Notes: generated from the sequence alone by a model not told the origin. 8,766 nt of DNA from Candidatus Aerophobota bacterium (GCA_030615365.1 JAUWZM010000094.1:1-8766); one strand, 5' to 3'; positions 1 to 5,858 are shown, counted from the first letter of the stretch. Numbers and translations are program-made.

Positions 1-42
1 AATCAAAAAAAGGAGGTGTGATCATTTCTAGCTTCTTGAGAA

Positions 43-138
43 ATGGGAAATCCGCTTACCAAAGCGGTGGGAAATGTATTTACCAAGCTAATGGGAAATG
101 TCCTTACCGAAATAGTGGGAAAAGTCCTTGACATTTAC
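43..138. repeat. Four tandem 24-bp repeats
   Basis: Four consecutive 24-bp units start at 43, 67, 91 and 115. Each begins RTGGGAAA, and the first three share TTACC at the same offset. Units 2 to 4 carry GT(C/A)(C/T)TT in the middle, and the last unit diverges into TTGACATTTAC. The period is exact with no indels. Arrays of short, diverged direct repeats of this size occur at the ends of some insertion sequences (IS481-like elements, from memory), where they bind transposase. No transposase is present, so a solo IS end is inference. The last unit overlaps the start codon of the following gene. Confidence 0.75.
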
Positions 139-658
139 AACTTTGCTTGCACTGATAGTTGCAACACTGCTGCTGTGTGTAGGAGGGGCCTGTGCCTTCC
201 AGAATGAGCCTGAGGGCTTCAGGGATCTCAAGTGGGGGGATCCATCGACAGAGGATATGGTGTATGTTGGTATAATGAAGGGGGAGCGGAGACTCTATAA
301 ACTGCCAAACGAGAAGTTGCACATCGGGGACGCTTGGTTCTATAAGATATACTACTCGTTCTTTGGTTCGCCCGAGAGATTCATGAGGGTTGACCTGTAT
401 TTCTATGGTGAGCGGAATTATAAGCTTTTGGAGAGCATCTGTCAGGGGAAGTTCGGGGAGGAGACAACTAAAGGATTCCACGAGCATGTCTGGACAAGCC
501 CAGAGACTATGGTGGTTCTGACCTACGACATGGCGGACGATAAAGGTTCCTTAAGTTTGGGCGACTGGACTATTTTCTCGGAATACACCGAGACCAAGAA
601 GAGAGCAGAGGAGGCTGAGAAGGAAAAGCAGGCCGAGGAGACCGAGGAGGACTGGTAA
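128..658 (+). CDS. Secreted hypothetical protein, 5' end probably altered
   Basis: This is a 176-codon frame opening at TTG 128, the only usable start after the in-frame TAG at 113-115. Residues 1 to about 24 are strongly hydrophobic (LLALIVATLLL then GGACA) and look like an export signal cleaved near ACA/FQ. There is no Lys or Arg before the hydrophobic core, which is unusual for a signal peptide. The mature part starts with a Phe-rich region, FRDLKWGDPS, a pattern I associate with small uncharacterised periplasmic proteins. The C-terminus (residues about 155-176) is a highly charged Glu/Lys helix. No good Shine-Dalgarno precedes the TTG, only GGGAAAAG inside the 24-bp repeat array. I infer that the native start was replaced when the repeats arrived. 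Function unknown. Confidence 0.75.
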   Translation: MTFTTLLALIVATLLLCVGGACAFQNEPEGFRDLKWGDPSTEDMVYVGIMKGERRLYKLPNEKLHIGDAWFYKIYYSFFGSPERFMRVDLYFYGERNYKLLESICQGKFGEETTKGFHEHVWTSPETMVVLTYDMADDKGSLSLGDWTIFSEYTETKKRAEEAEKEKQAEETEEDW

Positions 659-789
659 AAATTGAGCCAAAATTGCATCAGAAACAAGAGGCATTTCAAG
701 GAATCTTCAGGTCTCAAGAAGGAAGAGATGGAGATAATTGCTGATTGTCGAGGTTATCTTCCCGAAAATAAATGAAAGGAGAGTCAAAA
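659..789. other. Spacer between two secreted-protein genes
   Basis: This 131-bp spacer has no convincing gene. It ends with the GAAAGGAGA ribosome-binding site (775-783) of the next gene. I see no clear terminator after the preceding gene. Confidence 0.5.
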
Positions 790-1368
790 ATGAAAAAAGG
801 ATTTGCTCTGATCTTAGCAGGATTATTGGTAACGGTAGCTATGCCAGTTATAGCAGAGGAAAAGCCAGCAACTCAATTAGAGCAGTTTACCACAAAAAAA
901 GGAGAAATTATCATTAAAGAGTTTTACGAGCTTGGGAAATTATCAGGCCATTTAGGTGAATATTTGTATGGACGTATGGAAATAAAAGCTTTAGTCATTT
1001 ATCAACCCGGAATGCCCAATAAACTTTATGGATTAAAGATCTATATAAAAGAAGGTGGAGAATACTCTAATGAAAATACATCATTTTTGGATTTTGGAGA
1101 AATAAAAGCTTTATCAGAGGCTCTTGGTTATATGATTGAATTATCTAAAAAGTGGGCTTCAATCAAGAAAGAATATATAGAAGTAATTTTCCAAACCCAG
1201 GGAGATTATAAAATTGGCTTTTATCAAAAAGAATTAAAACAGAGCGCTTTTTCAGAAAGTGGCCGCATTGGTTCTGCCTCCATTTACCTAACAATGAAGG
1301 ACTTAGAAACTTTTAAATCACTCATAGATGAGGGATTAGCAAAATTAGAATCTTTAGGAGCAGAATAA
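790..1368 (+). CDS. Secreted hypothetical protein
   Basis: 192 residues from ATG 790. An upstream in-frame ATG at 772 exists, but GAAAGGAG at 775-782 sits at ideal distance from ATG 790 and lies inside the longer version. Starting at 790 also gives a textbook signal peptide: MKKG, a hydrophobic core to about residue 17, then VIAEEKP with likely cleavage after IA. The mature domain is an alternating strand/helix fold with a C-terminal helix. It includes TTKKGEIIIKEFYELG, a stretch with FLDFGEIKAL, and GDYKIGFYQKE. The spacing resembles a family of uncharacterised bacterial secreted proteins of about 170-200 residues, which I cannot name. It is more AT-rich than the gene before it and has its own spacer, so it is probably transcribed separately. 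Function unknown. Confidence 0.85.
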   Translation: MKKGFALILAGLLVTVAMPVIAEEKPATQLEQFTTKKGEIIIKEFYELGKLSGHLGEYLYGRMEIKALVIYQPGMPNKLYGLKIYIKEGGEYSNENTSFLDFGEIKALSEALGYMIELSKKWASIKKEYIEVIFQTQGDYKIGFYQKELKQSAFSESGRIGSASIYLTMKDLETFKSLIDEGLAKLESLGAE

Positions 1369-1762
1369 ATAATCTTTATTAAAAAAGAACGTTTTTTGTT
1401 CACCGAACAATTTTGCTCTTTGAAATACGCTCCTGGTCTATAACAAAAGACGCAAATTAGCCATAATTTAGAGGCTTTAATCTTTTCAACCCGGCTTTCG
1501 CTAATAGACTATGTCATTCTCTAAAACACTGAATTAATTACCTTTTTGAGCTATAGCAAATGTATTATCTAATACTTCTCATATATCATTGTTCAGACGA
1601 CCGGATTAATGAAAGTTTCCGAGACCATCGAAATATGTATTATCCTATATCCCGGAAATGCACTACCCATGTGGAATGCATCGATTCGTGAAAAAGCTGA
1701 TCGGCACAGCATTTACGGCTATTGGCGAAACTCAGGTTATAATAAAAATAAGAGAGCACAAG
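1369..1762. other. Long AT-rich spacer with weak hairpins
   Basis: There is no convincing gene here. TTGTTC-ACC-GAACAA (1396-1410) followed by TTTT is a short hairpin that could terminate the upstream gene. ATTAGC (1456-1461) and GCTAAT (1500-1505) form a wider inverted repeat around a pyrimidine-rich loop. The stretch TATAACAAAAGACGC near 1440 loosely resembles the start of the leader copies at 7047 and 8147, but too weakly to call. GTATT-ATCT-AATAC near 1561 is a minor hairpin. Confidence 0.45.
1396..1414 (+). terminator. Possible weak terminator after the secreted-protein gene
   Basis: A 6-bp perfect stem, TTGTTC/GAACAA, closes a 3-base loop and is followed by TTTTGCTC. It lies 27 bp downstream of the stop codon at 1368. 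The stem is short and GC-poor, so termination efficiency is doubtful. Confidence 0.35.
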
Positions 1763-1921
1763 TTGAAGGCTAAGACTCTTAGGATAGAAGAAAAACAGCT
1801 AAAAGAATTGAAAGAGTTCTCTAAAAAGACTGGTATCTCTGAAGCAAAATTAGTCCGGATAGCAATAGAGGATTTCCTTAACAATAAGGAAAGATTAAAG
1901 GCTAGATTATGGAGCAGCTAA
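1763..1921 (+). CDS. Small ribbon-helix-helix (CopG/Arc-like) DNA-binding protein
   Basis: The frame is open from ATG 1658 (87 codons), but only the part from about 1763 looks like protein. From TTG 1763 it reads 52 residues with the ribbon-helix-helix layout: a short basic strand AKTLRIE, helix A (EKQLKELKEFSKKTG), the turn GIS, and helix B (EAKLVRIAIEDFLNN). Proteins of this family dimerise through the strand, bind operator DNA, and often act as antitoxins or autoregulators. The start is uncertain. TTG 1763 has only a weak AGAGAG upstream, and the extension from 1658 is not family-like. No toxin gene follows, only a 19-codon frame overlapping the end (ATG 1909). It is therefore either an orphan regulator or an antitoxin that lost its partner. 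Confidence 0.72.
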   Translation: MKAKTLRIEEKQLKELKEFSKKTGISEAKLVRIAIEDFLNNKERLKARLWSS

Positions 1922-1957
1922 GGGGTAAGTTATATGATTTACCCGTCCTTTTGTCTT
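1922..1957 (+). terminator. Rho-independent-like terminator of the RHH gene
   Basis: GGGTAA (1923-1928) pairs with TTACCC (1939-1944), and the stem can extend inward through two G-U pairs and one A-U pair to a 4-base loop. It is followed by GTCCTTTTGTCTTT. It begins immediately after the stop codon of the ribbon-helix-helix gene, the expected place for an intrinsic terminator. Confidence 0.6.
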
Positions 1958-2002
1958 TGATAAGATAAGTAGAAGAGCTAAAAATAAGACTAAGAGGAGG
2001 TG

Positions 2003-2071
2003 ATGAAGATAGGCAAGGCCATTAGCTGGAAAAAAGGGAAGCTTTCTAAAAAGGAGCAAGACGTTAAATAA
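2003..2071 (+). CDS. Possible 22-aa ORF with strong Shine-Dalgarno
   Basis: AGGAGGTG at 1995-2002 is a near-perfect anti-16S match, but ATG 2003 follows it with almost no spacing. The frame encodes a very basic 22-residue peptide, with Lys in nearly half of its second part (WKKGKLSKKE). Its last codons run into the left arm of the inverted repeat at 2043-2096. The strong SD may be a leftover of a lost gene, since similar orphan SDs occur at 12 and 7203. No family recognised. Confidence 0.3.
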   Translation: MKIGKAISWKKGKLSKKEQDVK

Positions 2072-2096
2072 TTCAATTTCTTCTTTTTTTTAGAAA
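2043..2096. repeat. AT-rich 10-bp inverted repeat
   Basis: TTTCTAAAAA (2043-2052) is perfectly complementary to TTTTTAGAAA (2087-2096), separated by 34 bases. The right arm contains an eight-T run after TTCTTC. It sits between the 22-codon ORF and the 305-residue gene. It could be a weak terminator for whatever lies upstream, or a remnant of a small non-autonomous element. Confidence 0.5.
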
Positions 2097-2185
2097 CTTT
2101 CAGAGAAAAATGAACCAAGTCAGTAATAAGGGGGCAAGAAAGTCTAAAATCTGTGGGTTAAAGGTATTCAAAGGAGGACAATTCA

Positions 2186-3103
2186 ATGAAGGGATTTCTA
2201 AAAAAGACAATCACGGTTATGACTGTTATGACAATTATTTTTGCTCTCAGTTTGAACTCTGGAATCACTCAGTCACGCCAAGTTTTCCTTGATGAAGCCA
2301 ATAAATTAATTTTTGATCGGCTTACAGCAAAGTTAATAGATGCTCCCACAATCTATAGAGGCGCCGCAGCGCTTGCTGCTGAAGCGCACATAGCCGGGCT
2401 TCTTCGGTCGTTACTCTTTGAAGTCGCAGCAGGCGGGGAATTGCGAGTATCTCTTGAGACAGTGCATGACCTTGCACGGGAGACAATAAGGCGTCTTGAT
2501 AACGCAGAGATTGAAGGTCTCCAAATGTTGGGTGAGCTAGGGCGAGTAGGGCTAGACGATGTTCTTTCAGACCCTGCAGTTACCGGTCCCTATGGTAAAT
2601 TCTTTCGAACCGGCTCTGGAATAGAGTTAATTCCACCAAAAGATCTTGAGGTTCTGAGAGTTTTATTTCTAGAGGATGTGGCTATCCAACTTCTCAGCCA
2701 ACCTATCGATGATTTTGTGCTCGAAGTCATTGATCAAGGTAAAGATATAGAGACGTTAATTAAAATATTTCCACTAGTAATAAAATCATTGCGACAGAGC
2801 TTAATTACTCTACTCGAAGTCCAGAACCCTGATGAGTTAAGGGAGTTAATTTTGCTCGGGATAGGGCCGCAAAGCGGCACAACTTCCCCGACAGCGTTGC
2901 TAAGCTCTAACCCCGGCTGGTGGGCAGATTTTGCTAAGTGGACCGCCGTCGTAGGGGGGGTATTGATAGTAGCAGGCGATGTAGCCTTGGCCGTAACTCC
3001 AGCGACTGCGGTAGCAGCCGCACCGATTGCTCCAATATCTATTAAAGCTGGAGCAGCTATAGCTGTTGCGGGAGCTGGGGCGTCACTGGTGAAGTGGAAA
3101 TAA
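2186..3103 (+). CDS. Exported 305-aa protein with Gly/Ala-rich hydrophobic C-terminus
   Basis: ATG 2186 is preceded by AAAGGAGG (2170-2177) at ideal spacing. Residues 1-29 form a signal peptide: MKGFLKK, a hydrophobic core, and likely cleavage near GITQS. The middle (about 35-240) is predicted to be mostly amphipathic helices, rich in Leu, Ile and acidic residues, with no cysteines and no motif I recognise. After a WW pair (near residue 246), the last ~55 residues are hydrophobic and rich in Ala, Gly and Val, with Pro in the middle, ending in a basic VKWK tail. This gives one or two membrane-inserting helices, as in anchored or pore-forming proteins. The region from about 2360 is clearly more GC-rich than its surroundings, suggesting separate origin. 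Function unknown. A shorter frame over its start (2110-2292) is a shadow. Confidence 0.85.
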   Translation: MKGFLKKTITVMTVMTIIFALSLNSGITQSRQVFLDEANKLIFDRLTAKLIDAPTIYRGAAALAAEAHIAGLLRSLLFEVAAGGELRVSLETVHDLARETIRRLDNAEIEGLQMLGELGRVGLDDVLSDPAVTGPYGKFFRTGSGIELIPPKDLEVLRVLFLEDVAIQLLSQPIDDFVLEVIDQGKDIETLIKIFPLVIKSLRQSLITLLEVQNPDELRELILLGIGPQSGTTSPTALLSSNPGWWADFAKWTAVVGGVLIVAGDVALAVTPATAVAAAPIAPISIKAGAAIAVAGAGASLVKWK

Positions 3104-3535
3104 AAGGGATTAGAAAGGGCGAAAAAAGGAGTATCCAGTACGAAGCATATAGAAAATGAGGATGGGGGTCTACATTGAAGAGCAATTGAAACTAGCAAAA
3201 TAAAGAGAATCCGAGATATCCAAGACTTTGGCATTTTTTAGCCCAAAATTCGCCTTAAACCCGCTCTGGATATGGGATGATATGTTAATAATGTAATCAT
3301 TTGCGGACATTTTTGTGATCCTCCTTCTATAATCCGCGCCTACTATAATTCTCCACAAAGATTCCCTTTTAGAACAGTTAAGAATGATGGGAGTCAAATC
3401 CCGTTTTAGAAGACTCTGTCCTTTATAAACTGAGAAAGAGGGGTTACTTATAACGTATCACCCCTTTACCTATGAGGGTTTGAGCTCATTTTCAGACCAA
3501 TTTTTGCTAAAGTCTTGTTTTGATGGTCTAATAAT
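3104..3535. other. Gene-free spacer with short frames
   Basis: No gene is supported in this 432-bp stretch. An SD-like AAGGAG near 3126 precedes a 15-codon ATG frame at 3156-3203 that I do not call. A reverse-strand frame near 3170-3397 starts only at TTG, has no ribosome-binding site and resembles nothing. The motif TGGATATGGGA near 3278 also occurs near 7907, but the match is too short to interpret. The spacer ends with a GC-rich hairpin (3437-3467). Confidence 0.5.
3437..3467. terminator. Bidirectional hairpin, possible weak terminator
   Basis: AGGGGT (3439-3444) pairs with ACCCCT (3460-3465). The stem continues inward with TAC/GTA across a 2-base bulge and outward with G-T and A-T. Only TTT follows on the + strand. 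It separates the gene-free spacer from the headless ORF downstream. Confidence 0.4.
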
Positions 3536-3847
3536 TTGTCGCCTTCTACAGAAAAAGTGCTTGGCACTGAGCTTACAATGGTAGTAGTAAAAGTGACTTT
3601 AAAACCTGGCGTCGAAGAAATGTTCCAATTCTTATATCGGGAAGCTGACAAGAAAGTGAAAGCCTATGAGCAGGGAACTCTCAAAGAATCAATTAAAGGC
3701 CCTGAGGGAGATTATATGAAGGCTTTCCAAGAACGAGGGTGGATTTTAAGTTATCTCATGGACTTTCCAGAACGCTTTCAAGAAAAACGCACGTGGGCGT
3801 TACAAAAGTGGGATGGAAAATGGAAAATCTCAGGCAGGCCTTGGTAA
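3536..3847 (+). CDS. Hypothetical protein, probably lacking its N-terminus
   Basis: The open frame runs from TTG 3536 to TAA 3845-3847. An in-frame TGA at 3521 blocks extension. ATG 3578 is the only ATG candidate near the start, and neither start has a Shine-Dalgarno. The protein looks genuine toward its end. Residues from ~45 have a compact, aromatic-rich pattern (GWILSYLMDFPERF, then WALQKWDGKWKISG) typical of the final strands of a small alpha+beta domain such as NTF2-like or lipoprotein-associated folds. The family is not certain. Upstream of 3521 the same frame stays open for 15 more codons, back to another TGA at 3473. I read this as a gene that lost its 5' end, including any signal peptide, but a short functional protein from ATG 3578 cannot be excluded. 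Confidence 0.5.
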   Translation: MSPSTEKVLGTELTMVVVKVTLKPGVEEMFQFLYREADKKVKAYEQGTLKESIKGPEGDYMKAFQERGWILSYLMDFPERFQEKRTWALQKWDGKWKISGRPW

Positions 3848-4031
3848 AGCATATCCTTAGAGTTTTAGGTGATAAAAAAACAGAGCTTTCGACACTAAAA
3901 TAGTAAAGCCTTGTCCTCAAGAGATGATCTACCGGGCTTTAAGTGAAACCAAACAAGATTACTCTGATAGCTCTATCCGGAAAAGTAGAGGAGCTATTTT
4001 TACTGAAAAGATAAAAAGATATGCAAAATAA
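3848..4031. other. Spacer with two hairpins
   Basis: No complete gene is visible. TAAAGCC (3904-3910) pairs with GGCTTTA (3935-3941) around a 24-base loop. A 24-codon GTG frame at 3943-4014 (start VKPNKITLIALSGK) has no SD and runs through the terminator-like hairpin at 3967-4002. It may be a fragment of a decayed gene with the next entry. Confidence 0.4.
3967..4002. terminator. Terminator-like hairpin with T-run
   Basis: ATAGCTC (3967-3973) pairs with GAGCTAT (3991-3997), followed by TTTTT. An alternative register pairs CTCTA with TAGAG. On the reverse strand it reads AGCTCCTCTA...GGATAGAGCT, which resembles the hairpin of the leaders at 7131 and 8228 but lacks their 25-30 base loop. That makes it a possible shortened inverted relative. 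Confidence 0.5.
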
Positions 4032-4202
4032 GGAAGAATAGATTTAGGACTTTTATCACCTAAGAAGGATCCTCTAACCAAAACAGAAAAGGAAGGAATA
4101 AAAGAAGTGGAGAAAGCCTTTGGTGGGATGATAAAGTTTGTTGATAAAGATAAAAATGGGGCGGTAAAACCATTACCTCCGGTCAAAATCTTTCGTCTAT
4201 GA
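4032..4202 (+). pseudogene. Headless 56-codon ORF with DxDxNG loop
   Basis: The frame is open between TAA 4029-4031 and TGA 4200-4202 but has no ATG, GTG or TTG near its beginning. The earliest candidate is ATA 4038 after AAGGAAG, a very rare start. The only ATG lies late, near 4128. The peptide is protein-like: LGLLSPKKDPLTKTEKEG, a helix IKEVEKAFGGMIKFV, then DKDKNGAV. The last has the first six positions of an EF-hand calcium loop (DxDxNG), but the twelfth position is Pro instead of Glu, so calcium binding is unlikely as it stands. It is best read as the 3' remnant of a broken gene, possibly together with the frame at 3943-4014. No family name is possible. Confidence 0.35.
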
Positions 4203-4296
4203 GGCTCCTATAGCTTATTTTTCAGAGAAAGAGAAGGTAGAAAGAGGGATTTTTTAGAAATAAGGCAAAATTAGAGGAAAGGAGGAGGTGAGATCC

Positions 4297-4554
4297 ATGG
4301 GATATCAAGAGGAACGTAAACATGTAACGACTGGCCTTGGTGCACACGGGTGGACATGTCGCATTTGTTGGTTGCTTGGTGTTATATTCGCTGTATTTGG
4401 CGTTATTGCTGGGACTGCGGACATTGCTCTCGGTTTAGGGGCAACAAATTGGCTACTCCTGGCAATTGCTGCTTTTGCGGCTGGCATACCTAATTGCATT
4501 GCCCTTGCGGCAGGTCTTAATATATACTCCATAGAAGCCAAAAGCAAAAAATAG
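4297..4554 (+). CDS. Small two-helix membrane protein
   Basis: 85 residues from ATG 4297, which AGGAGG (4280-4285) precedes at normal distance. A GTG at 4288 in frame lies inside the ribosome-binding region and is not preferred. The N-terminus (1-22) is polar with His, Arg and two Cys in the segment WTCRICW. Two hydrophobic segments follow, about residues 23-44 and 51-74, with small residues (GVIAGTADIALGLGA) between and within them. The tail ends SIEAKSKK. The predicted topology is a helical hairpin with Lys-rich C-terminus in the cytoplasm. The paired cysteines could bind a metal or form a disulfide, but nothing else supports that. It lies upstream of the broken HU gene. No family recognised. 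Confidence 0.75.
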   Translation: MGYQEERKHVTTGLGAHGWTCRICWLLGVIFAVFGVIAGTADIALGLGATNWLLLAIAAFAAGIPNCIALAAGLNIYSIEAKSKK

Positions 4555-4640
4555 GAGTGAACTCAGGAAAACTCAGGCAAGAAAAGAGAGACCGTGAAAA
4601 ATTGGATGCCTTCTGGGAAGAGCGAGGATAAAAGAGGTAA

Positions 4641-4888
4641 GAGGTAAGTGGTAAGACAGGATTAACTAAAAAGGAAACTGGGAATGTAGTGGATGTCATG
4701 ACTGAAACTATCACAGATACTCTTTCTAAAGGAGAGAAGGTAACCTTAGTTGGTTTTGGCACCTTTCAAGTGATGAAAGAAAGGCAAGGAGAGGAGTAAA
4801 TCCTCAGACAAGAGAAACTATTCAGATTCCGGCTAAAAAGGTGCCTAAGTTTGTGCCAGGGAAGGGTTTGAGGGAGAAGGTAAAGTGA
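4641..4888 (+). pseudogene. hup: DNA-binding protein HU, frameshifted
   Basis: This is an unmistakable HU/IHF-family sequence split over two frames. Frame one (4641-4799) reads EVSGKTGLTKKETGNVV, then VTLVGFGTFQV, and ends at TAA 4797-4799. The second frame, from about 4793 to TGA 4886-4888, supplies the DNA-binding arm and C-terminus: GVNPQTRETIQIPAKKVPKF followed by VPGKGLREKVK. Normal HU has about 90 residues and Arg at the first arm position (GRNP), which is Val here. The N-terminus is also damaged. A 7-bp duplication, GAGGTAA GAGGTAA (4634-4647), shifts the frame, and an in-frame TAA at 4638 cuts off the ATG region near 4606. Two independent frame breaks argue for decay rather than programmed frameshifting, although an assembly error could explain one. 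No slippery heptamer is visible at the junction. Confidence 0.85.
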
Positions 4889-4902
4889 AGGGGAGGTGAG
4901 AT

Positions 4903-4953
4903 ATGAAAGACGAGGAATTGAGAAAACTTGCTTGGGACGGAGGGTATCTATGA
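4903..4953 (+). CDS. 16-aa leader ORF overlapping the next gene by ATGA
   Basis: ATG 4903 is preceded by GGGGAGG (4890-4896) with good spacing. The frame encodes MKDEELRKLAWDGGYL and stops at TGA 4951-4953, overlapping the ATG at 4950 of the following gene in the four bases ATGA. That arrangement is the classic signature of translational coupling. The SD is stronger than the one inside its own end (GGAGGG, about 4939-4944), so ribosomes probably load here and reinitiate on the longer gene. The peptide is acidic and helical, with no known family. It may be a leader peptide or the remnant of a longer upstream gene. Confidence 0.5.
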   Translation: MKDEELRKLAWDGGYL

Positions 4954-5684
4954 GAGTAACAAAAACGGATCTTGAAAAAGCCCTTCTAAAGGTTCTTAAT
5001 GCGAACATTCTACTTGAGAGACTTGAAGAGGTAGCCAATAAGTGGAAAGTTGACGTTGAGAATCTTGAGATAGAAGGAAAACCTTACAGGAAAGTATTTG
5101 AAGATATCGTATCTTGCCATAACGAATTGGATAATCTACTAGAGGCAGCGAAAGAAACAATATTAGACGACTTGGATGAACGATCTGTATCTCTCTATAA
5201 CAAGATTGACAGATTTGATGGTGATCAGGCTCAAAGATACTATTTTATGGAGAAATATGCCAATCTACCTCACATTGTAGACAGAGCAAAACAAATTAAA
5301 CCACTGTATACAAGGAAGAGAGTACCAGTATTTATCAAGAGGAAATACCGGGAAGCTATATTATGTTGTTTTGACGGAAGATTTGATGTTTGTTATGCTA
5401 TATGTAGATCTGTTGTCGAAATTTTCCTAAAAGCCTTATGTGAAAAGAAATTTGGCGAGAAAAGAGATTATGAGAGAGAGTCCATTACTGAATTGATAGA
5501 TATATGTCAAAAATGGCATATTTTAAGACCGGCAGAATTAACAGTCATCAGGAGAATCAAAAATACTGGAAACGAGAGCGTTCACAGCAAGACATTGAGA
5601 AGTGAACAAGAGGCTCTTGCTTCAATTAAGGACACCCAAAGACTGTTACGAGGAGTATTCTCGGATAGAGGAATAGAAATATAG
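4950..5684 (+). CDS. DUF4145/HEPN-like protein
   Basis: 244 residues from ATG 4950. A longer version from GTG 4896 exists, but that GTG lies inside the SD of the leader ORF and its 18 extra residues look random. GGAGGG precedes ATG 4950. The N-terminal half (1-125) is helical and charged, with LLERLEEVANKW and an aromatic patch QRYYFMEKYANL. The C-terminal half (about 126-238) has the DUF4145 layout I remember: VPVFIKRKYREAILCCFDGRF, a helix with CYAICRSVVEIFLKALCE, a helix ELIDICQKWHIL, then RIKNTGNESVH with the invariant Gly-Asn and His212, and a final helix. Domains of this kind are placed in the HEPN superfamily and occur in restriction, abortive-infection and other defence proteins. The strict R-x4-6-H nuclease motif is not met, since Arg202 is ten residues before His212. 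A role in RNA or nucleic-acid targeting is inference. Confidence 0.72.
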   Translation: MRVTKTDLEKALLKVLNANILLERLEEVANKWKVDVENLEIEGKPYRKVFEDIVSCHNELDNLLEAAKETILDDLDERSVSLYNKIDRFDGDQAQRYYFMEKYANLPHIVDRAKQIKPLYTRKRVPVFIKRKYREAILCCFDGRFDVCYAICRSVVEIFLKALCEKKFGEKRDYERESITELIDICQKWHILRPAELTVIRRIKNTGNESVHSKTLRSEQEALASIKDTQRLLRGVFSDRGIEI

Positions 5685-5702
5685 GAAGTTTTGGGAAGAA
5701 TA

Positions 5703-5858
5703 TTGACTGAGATAAAGATACTGTATGATTTTGCTAAAGCTATAGGCATTGTTTTTTCTCTAATAGGCATACCGGGAGTAATTTCTGCACGGGATAGATT
5801 ATCTTTTGCCAGAGCCACATATAGAATGGCCTCGTTTATCAGGAAAGGAGAAGATTAG
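5703..5858 (+). CDS. 51-aa single-helix membrane protein behind the DUF4145-like gene
   Basis: TTG 5703 follows GGGAAG (5693-5698) at plausible distance, 18 bp after the stop of the DUF4145-like gene, so the two are probably one transcript. The 51 residues begin with a short polar stretch, then one hydrophobic helix (about 9-28: FAKAIGIVFSLIGIPGVISA). A basic amphipathic tail follows with seven Arg or Lys residues (ARDRLSF, YRMASFIRKGED). By the positive-inside rule the C-terminus faces the cytoplasm. A reverse-strand frame over this region is a shadow. Small membrane proteins are common partners of defence effectors, but that link is inference here. The start could also be ATA 5700 or slightly upstream. 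Confidence 0.55.
   Translation: MTEIKILYDFAKAIGIVFSLIGIPGVISARDRLSFARATYRMASFIRKGED

Noticed and set aside
128..158. TTGACA...TGATAG promoter inside the first gene.
   Set aside because: Spacing is 19 bp and the TTG is better explained as the gene's start codon at the end of the repeat array.
1658..1762. N-terminal extension of the ribbon-helix-helix protein from ATG 1658.
   Set aside because: The 35 extra residues do not resemble the family, and no Shine-Dalgarno precedes that ATG.
2734..3234. Reverse-strand open frame of 166 codons under the 305-aa gene.
   Set aside because: It is antisense to a well-supported gene with SD and signal peptide, and its product is low-complexity Ala/Pro from the Gly/Ala-rich end.
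3170..3397. Reverse-strand 75-codon frame in the gene-free spacer.
   Set aside because: It starts only at TTG without a ribosome-binding site and has no recognisable motif.
3431..3535. UGA recoding that would extend the ORF at 3536 upstream.
   Set aside because: Three TGAs occur in about 90 bases, and HU and the TPR gene end at TGA, so TGA behaves as a stop here.
4641..4888. Programmed ribosomal frameshift in HU.
   Set aside because: No slippery heptamer or downstream pseudoknot is evident, and a second frame break exists in the N-terminal region.
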